DNA from: Cymbomonas tetramitiformis | Taxonomy: Eukaryota > Chlorophyta > Pyramimonadophyceae > Pyramimonadales > Pyramimonadaceae | Assembly (NCBI GenBank): GCA_001247695.2 | Contig: LGRX02012512.1 | Span: 1-47,339 of the forward strand | Direction of reading: 5' to 3' | DNA length: 47,339 bases | Shown: one piece after another, positions 42,840-47,339 of the stretch | How the letters are laid out: the number at the start of each line of letters is the position of its first letter | How positions within the stretch are numbered: position 1 is the first letter of the stretch | Notes under the pieces: generated by a model | The model's input: the letters and a program-made list of their open reading frames with translations, nothing else | Told to the model about the DNA's origin: nothing | The model's database searches: none | Position numbers and translations under genes: made by a program

Positions 42840-43262
42840 GGCTTTAGAGAATCTTCCATTGTGAGTATGACGCCAACTGGACGCTAACGGGACGCTAACG
42901 GGACGCTAACGGCAAGCCTTTGCGCAATAACGTTGCCCTAACTGCAGACTAACAAAAGGAATCTTTTAGGGAATATGCCATTGTGAGTTAGTGCATGGCA
43001 CCTTAACGACGTCAATAGGGGGCCGTTAGGTGTTTTGTTTCATCCGGTGCACTAACCTAGCGACCAGTTAGTGCTTCGGATGAAACATAATACCTAACGG
43101 CACCCTATTGACGTCGTTAAGGTGCCATGCACTAACTCACAATGGCATATTCCCTAAAAGATTCCGTTTGTTAGTGTGCAGTTAGGCAACGTTATTGCGC
43201 AAAGGCTTGCCGTTAGCGTCCCGTTAGCGTACCAACAATGGAAGATTCCCTAAAAACTCTAA
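42840..43262. repeat. Large palindrome, arms ~170-205 bp, ~30-nt centre
   Basis: The left arm (about 42840-43046) is the complement of the right arm (43077-43262), near-perfect for about 165 bp next to the centre. Landmarks are AAGCCTTTGCGCAATAACGTT, GTGAGTTAGTGCATGGCACC and TGACGTCGTTAAGGTGCC with their complements. Transcription through it would give a long double-stranded RNA. Confidence 0.92.
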
Positions 43263-43320
43263 ATTCCCAAATGTGATAGGAAATTTTCGTGAATGGCGTC
43301 GAATCGCGCGACTAAAATAA

Positions 43321-43401
43321 CACCGCACTGGATTTGAACCTTCGCAGGTGGTTTCACACGATGACAGATCTTCTATTATGTCCAACTGAGCTACGATCAC
43401 A
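43321..43401 (-). repeat. tRNA-like sequence (A box and B box), probably SINE or tRNA pseudogene
   Basis: The minus strand shows GTAGCTCAGTTGGAC (A box) and GGTTCAAATCC (B box) at tRNA spacing, with a CTGTCAT run between that recalls an Asp anticodon loop. Acceptor and T stems do not pair, so I do not call a functional tRNA. Confidence 0.45.
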
Positions 43402-43959
43402 GTTAATCACGCGGTGACGGAAATAATGACCAACTCCACAATCGCGAGGTGGGGTGGAATAATCGATGACGATCGCGATCGATACGTGACCTGCGTGCCT
43501 GCGATCCCCAACCCGCGAGCGCGAGCGTCATGCGGTGGATTATTCCATCTCCAATCGTCCGATGGCATCGCATGGCATGGCATGGCATGGCACACGTTTC
43601 GCAGAATTCGTCATCGTCATCGTTATCGTCGATCGTGCTCGCGTGACGAGGACGTGCTGTGACTTCTCACGCCCCCCAACGCGCAACGGGAAGTGAAGGT
43701 GTCCACTCACTGAAGGCATTTTTGCAGAATACTGTAAAAGTTCAAACTCACCGCTTCAGTCGGCAACGCTTCACATTTCACCGTCCAGCAGTGTGCAGCA
43801 GCGTGTGGTGGCCTCGCCAGCGGGTTGCATGTTATGATATTTCTCATTCTTGCTCGCTGCAATATGTCACAGGTTTGTAGTGCATGTTTTTTATATGTAT
43901 ATGTATTATTTTGTGGGTGCTTAGCGCGCTCATCCTTGGCATGCGCGGAACTTTGACTT

Positions 43960-44028
43960 GGAGTGAACGGGAAGATTCCCGCGAGTCCTTTGCACTCGAA
44001 ATAGTTGGTTCAAATCCAACTCACTCCA
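43960..44028 (+). tRNA. tRNA-like gene with complete acceptor, anticodon and T arms but minimal D arm
   Basis: A 69-nt cloverleaf: acceptor GGAGTGA with TCACTCC (7 bp), D arm GGGA-AGAT-TCCC with a 4-nt loop, anticodon arm CGAGT with ACTCG and loop CCTTTGC, variable AAATA, T arm GTTGG-TTCAAAT-CCAAC, discriminator A. All stems are perfect. The putative anticodon is TTT (Lys), but position 33 is C rather than T. The D loop lacks the GG needed for normal tertiary contacts, and no A box is present. A B box and a TTTT terminator (44036-44039) are present. Alternatively it is a long-variable-arm tRNA that lost its D arm. It lies inside the CACTA-like element. Confidence 0.5.
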
Positions 44029-44039
44029 CCTCTCCTTTT

Positions 44040-45180
44040 CAGTTTCCTTCGTTAATTTCGTTTGTCACTTATATTATCTTTCATCTTTACTAAACGTTAC
44101 TTGGTTGGTTTTGTTTTTCAGATCGCTGAAAATATTCGAGTGGTGAAATCAATTTTTCCACCATCATCTCGCGTTCACATTCGCGCTTCTTTGAGGTTCC
44201 TAGGTTGCTAGTTATGTTTTGCACAAGGGAATCTTTAATGCGTTTTCCGCTTTTTACTAAGTGTTGGTTCTTTGCTTTACTTTTCAGATCGGCTGTTTTG
44301 GAGAAACCCTAAATGGAGAAAATCGACCGCCTCGAGTACTTCATGAGCTTCAAGCTTCCCTTCGAGCGTGCTAGATTGATAGATTGTTTACAATCGTAGT
44401 GTTGGAACTAGAAATCGTACGAATAGAACGTTATTTTGCGTATTGGTAGGATAGAGATGAGTAGTCCCAATTGTATCCCATCGTGCCTAGCTAGCTACAC
44501 TATCGTATTAATATGATTGTATTAAACATGCTCGAGTGTTCCATGCGTATGCTAGCCTGTTTCGCACGTATCTGCATTGCTTGTTTATGTCACTATTTTT
44601 GCGGATTTTGTGCGCTGCGTGAAGCTCGTATAGTGTGTCGTTAATATACTACTAACGACACACAAACAGCACACTAACGACACACTAAAACTGTTTAAAG
44701 TGCATAGTTAGTATACCATTAATACACTATGATACCAGTTAATGTGTAATTCGCATGTAGTTAATGTATGCTAACAGTGTGTTAATTACGTACTAACCAC
44801 CCGTTAATGCACGGAGTTAGTGTCGGTTATTAGTATGCCGTTAATGTGTAAGGTTTGGGTACACTAAGTATGCACTACTTATACACTATCTACGAACTAA
44901 CTGCCTGTTAATATTCTCTGTTAGTGTGCCGTTAGTGTCCCGTTATTGTTCCGTTAATATGCACACTTAGGGCACAATTAATGTCCTAAACGCAAGTGAT
45001 TATACTGAGTTAGTATGCCGTTAAGGTGTCGTTAAGGTATGTTTCACAGAATGCACGACCTAACGGCACACTAACGTTGCGGTTAGTGTGCCTTTAGAGT
45101 ACCTACATGCACACTAACGCGCCGTACTCGTATATAGTTAGTGGGTCTTTAGCGTACCGTTAGTGCGCGTACTAACATTT
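44040..45180. repeat. Right subterminal region of the CACTA-like element
   Basis: No gene. From about 44628 the sequence is crowded with variants of CTAACGGCAC/GTGCCGTTAG in both orientations, ending at the right inverted terminus. 44040-44620 is plain AT-leaning DNA. Confidence 0.75.
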
Positions 45181-45198
45181 TCTAAAATGGTAGGGATC

Positions 45199-46110
45199 AC
45201 AGCCTGCTTGAGGTTGGCATCGTTGCAAAAGATATATTTCCCTTTCCAATCTTGCACCATACAATCATCCCGCACCGACCATAACCGTCGGAGGTGCGAG
45301 TTCGCGCCGCGAACATCCGCGCATATGCTTCCCAATCAAACGGCGCCCACCGTGTATCCAGACGGTCAAAGCCCCCCGTCACTAATCTTCCAATCATCTC
45401 TGTCTAACAAGAAGTGCTCCACTTGCTGGAAGCGGTGCAAGTGCTGAAAGAACTTTATCATCTTATTCCTGCTCAGCAAATCAGCCAACAGGTTCTTCGG
45501 TTTTCGCAGTAGCCGCACATCATATTCCACCGTCAACCGCAAGATCTCTTTCAGCAGTGGAATAACCGTCGCTGTCCCGAAGAACTTACGGCACCACGCC
45601 AACGCACGCATATTGTCAGTGAAAACACACAAGGGAACATCCCAACAACAAGGGGCCCCACAACCACAATGCGTAATACATCGCGTATAGTTCCAAATAG
45701 TTAATGTGATTTGACTCCTCGTCCCTGAAGGAAGCAAAGGCAGTCTGTCGCCACCGATTTACTTGTTTTCACGACACTGAAAATAACCAGCTCGCGCCCG
45801 TCAAAGAAACCTTCCATCCCAAGACCGGTGGAAGCATCAAGCGAAAAGAATTCAGTCACAACACGCCGTCTGGTTAATATCACGACTTTTCCGTTCTGAA
45901 GACCCGTGCTCTTCCACCACTTCGGACCAAGGCTTAACGCCCTCGACAAATGAATCCAACGCGAGCCTTCGGCCTTCGCTGCCGATACTGTACGGCACCA
46001 TACGCCCACCTAAGGAAAGTACGGGCGCCGTACATCACTTGATTGGGCGCAAAAAGAGAATTTCCCAATCAAACTCTCCAATGCCCGAACTCTCACGGCC
46101 TTCTTTGAAA
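45199..46110 (-). pseudogene. YR-retroelement RNase H region
   Basis: Minus-strand sequence begins with the end of RT (LESLIGKFSFCAQ, then YGARTFLRWAYG). RNase H follows, with catalytic candidates Asp in FFSLDASTGLGMEGF, Glu in INYLELYAMYYAL, Asp in CVFTDNMRALAWCRKFF and Asp in NLLADLLSRN. The downstream connector (FDRLDTRWAPFDWEAYA) is typical of DIRS-type pol before the recombinase. Frames change near 45625-45640, at about 45374-45380 (run of six C on the plus strand), and again before DWKGKYIFCNDANLKQAV, which abuts the CACTA terminus. Confidence 0.72.
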
Positions 46111-47339
46111 AGGCCATGGCGTCACACATCCGGCCGGTAGGCTATTTAATTTAGATTATTTCTTTATGATTTTAGATTAACCCATTTTCATGTTGATTTT
46201 AGATTAAGTTTTCTTGATGTCATCCGGCTATTACCGGTGCATGCATGAAGAGCGAAGACGCAGAAGCTAGGCCCAACAGCAAATAACCAAATGCCGCTAT
46301 CAAATTCCAGCAAAAGTTTTCCAGCGAACTCGAAGATTCAAGACGAAAACAAATTGAGCAAAATTGGTCAACGATCGGCCCACAGAAGTCAAAGTAACGC
46401 CACAGCGCAATACCACTCAGGGTTAGCCATTGTCAAGAACGCTTGAGCGTCGCAGCGCCAAGGGCAACGTAAGTAAGCATCATCTGCCAAATTGAGGAAC
46501 ATTTTCGAATTCTACAGCACAAATTTGTGTAATCCCACGTAGTCGCAAAGACACCTGACGAAGAACACGCACGCAAGTGGAATAGCACTAATTCGAAGCT
46601 TCATCGTGTCAATTTCCAACCAGGCGAGCCAAAGAAGAACGCCGCATACTCATTCCAGCCGCAGAGCAAAGAGTAGACGAAGATCCCGCGGAAAACTGTG
46701 ACTAATCGGCACAATCCCCAAGAAGAATTAACGGCGTAAAGCTGTCAACGAGCAAGAAAAACGCTGAGTCGTCGACCAGTGCGTCAGAGCGCAAATATGA
46801 AGCCCAGCAGCCAGAAGTAGATTATCAAACCCCCCATAGCCGGTCTCCAAGGAAAAATTACAATTCCCGATACAATTTGCACCGTGAATTCGCCAGTCGC
46901 GCACGCAAATGGAACGCAGAAAGGATAACGCAACGAGGCCAAAGACTCAAATAGCTGCCAAACCGGTACACTCACAAGTCGCAATTCTCTAATCGCTACA
47001 GATCACGACGCCACGAATAATTAAGTCTCCATCGACAATTGAAAGATAAGATACAGCGGCAAAAAGCGCCATGGAGGCCAGTAAGCGAAAAGCGACTGTA
47101 CCCACTGGAGGTGGGCGCTTTTAGGCCCTAAAAGCGCCCAATTTCGGGAATCCAGTGTAACCCATCATCTCGCAACGCGCTGAAGAAGAAATTCAATCCA
47201 GATTGGTCATAAACGACAACCTATTTGAGCATTGAGCACCAATTAGCCGAAAGGAATTGAAGCGAAGCCGCTGGCCAGTGAGGCCCGGGGTACCCGTAAC
47301 GCACTAGCAGCGCGAGAGCTCAAATATCATCCGAAGCCC
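46111..47339. other. No gene recognised; one 27-bp palindrome
   Basis: RT sequence expected upstream of RNase H is not detectable. GATTTTAGATTAA is repeated near 46165 and 46195. At 47113-47139 GGGCGCTTTTAGG and its exact complement meet around a single C. Short minus frame 46784-46984 has no recognisable content. Confidence 0.45.

Larger units (their letters stand above)
39689..45195. mobile_element. 5.5-kb CACTA-like DNA transposon
   Basis: Inverted ends of about 41 bp begin CCCTACCATTTTAGAAAA and continue GTTAGTA..GCACTAACGGT; the two ends differ at three or so positions. The flanking direct repeat is ATC (39686-39688 and 45196-45198). Short CTAACGG/GTTAGTG words crowd both subterminal regions, as in CACTA/En-Spm elements, which also make 3-bp duplications. 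A DUF4216-like pseudogene inside supports that placement. The terminal CCCTA differs from canonical CACTA. The element interrupts the YR retroelement. Confidence 0.78.
35990..46110 (-). mobile_element. Tyrosine-recombinase (DIRS-like) retroelement fragment, split by two nested insertions
   Basis: Three minus-strand pieces belong together: RT-RNase H (46110 to about 45199), the recombinase N-terminal domain (39688 to 39467) and its continuation (36097 to about 36000). Between them lie a CACTA-like element and a second DNA transposon, each bounded by a target duplication. The order RNase H then tyrosine recombinase is that of DIRS/Ngaro-type elements. RT proper lies beyond 46110 and is not found, and the catalytic half of the recombinase beyond 36000 is not found. 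Frame breaks within RNase H and a TGA near the CACTA junction show that it is non-functional or imperfectly sequenced. Confidence 0.7.

Noticed and set aside
43557..43595. Short ATGGC tandem repeat and ATCGTC repeats near 43610
   Set aside because: Simple microsatellite, nothing beyond slippage is implied.

Overview
The window is nuclear DNA of an intron-rich eukaryote. Both recognisable cellular genes are split into eight or more exons with GT-AG (one GC-AG) introns, there are no bacterial operons or ribosome binding sites, and most of the sequence is transposable elements and satellites. The FMN-binding split-barrel gene resembles the plant/algal pyridoxamine-phosphate-oxidase-like family, and the mix of chromovirus, tyrosine-recombinase retroelement, CACTA-like and hAT-like elements fits an alga, perhaps of the green lineage. 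That assignment is an inference; no ribosomal or organellar marker is present.

Layout. 1-1905: 174-bp satellite. 2099-11180 (minus): a large LTR-type retroelement with a 1,946-residue Gag-protease, a second frame joining hydrophobic segments to the start of a Ty3/gypsy-like reverse transcriptase (cut off beside the satellite), and a long leader of ~178-bp repeats. 11649-16285 (minus): a decayed chromovirus (reverse transcriptase, RNase H, integrase, chromodomain) with a 78-nt spliceosomal-type intron, two frameshifts and a 1,067-bp DNA transposon inserted at its FMDD catalytic site. 16286-22470: mostly gene-poor, with tandem repeats, a tRNA-like sequence and one unidentified broken gene. 22474-25978 (minus): FMN-binding split-barrel gene with at least eight exons. 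29177-32089 (plus): a complete nine-exon penta-EF-hand protein of 199 residues. 32676-32929: hAT-type MITE with perfect 8-bp target duplication. 33640-35000 (minus): decayed gag-like sequence.

35990-46110 is best read as one minus-strand tyrosine-recombinase (DIRS-like) retroelement broken by two later insertions. A 3.37-kb element (36098-39466, 11-bp target duplication) and a 5.5-kb CACTA-like element (39689-45195, 3-bp target duplication) both sit in its recombinase region. Conceptual removal of each insert and one duplication rejoins the reading frame (exactly for the first; with one stop codon nearby for the second). The inserts carry foldback arms, perfect hairpins, a ~400-bp palindrome, 260-bp tandem repeats, a DUF4216-like pseudogene with a duplicated exon, and a tRNA-like cloverleaf with a minimal D arm. 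46130-47339 holds no recognisable gene.

The two cellular genes have no evident functional link. The main story is nested transposition, with several reading-frame breaks at homopolymers that may be real decay or assembly error.
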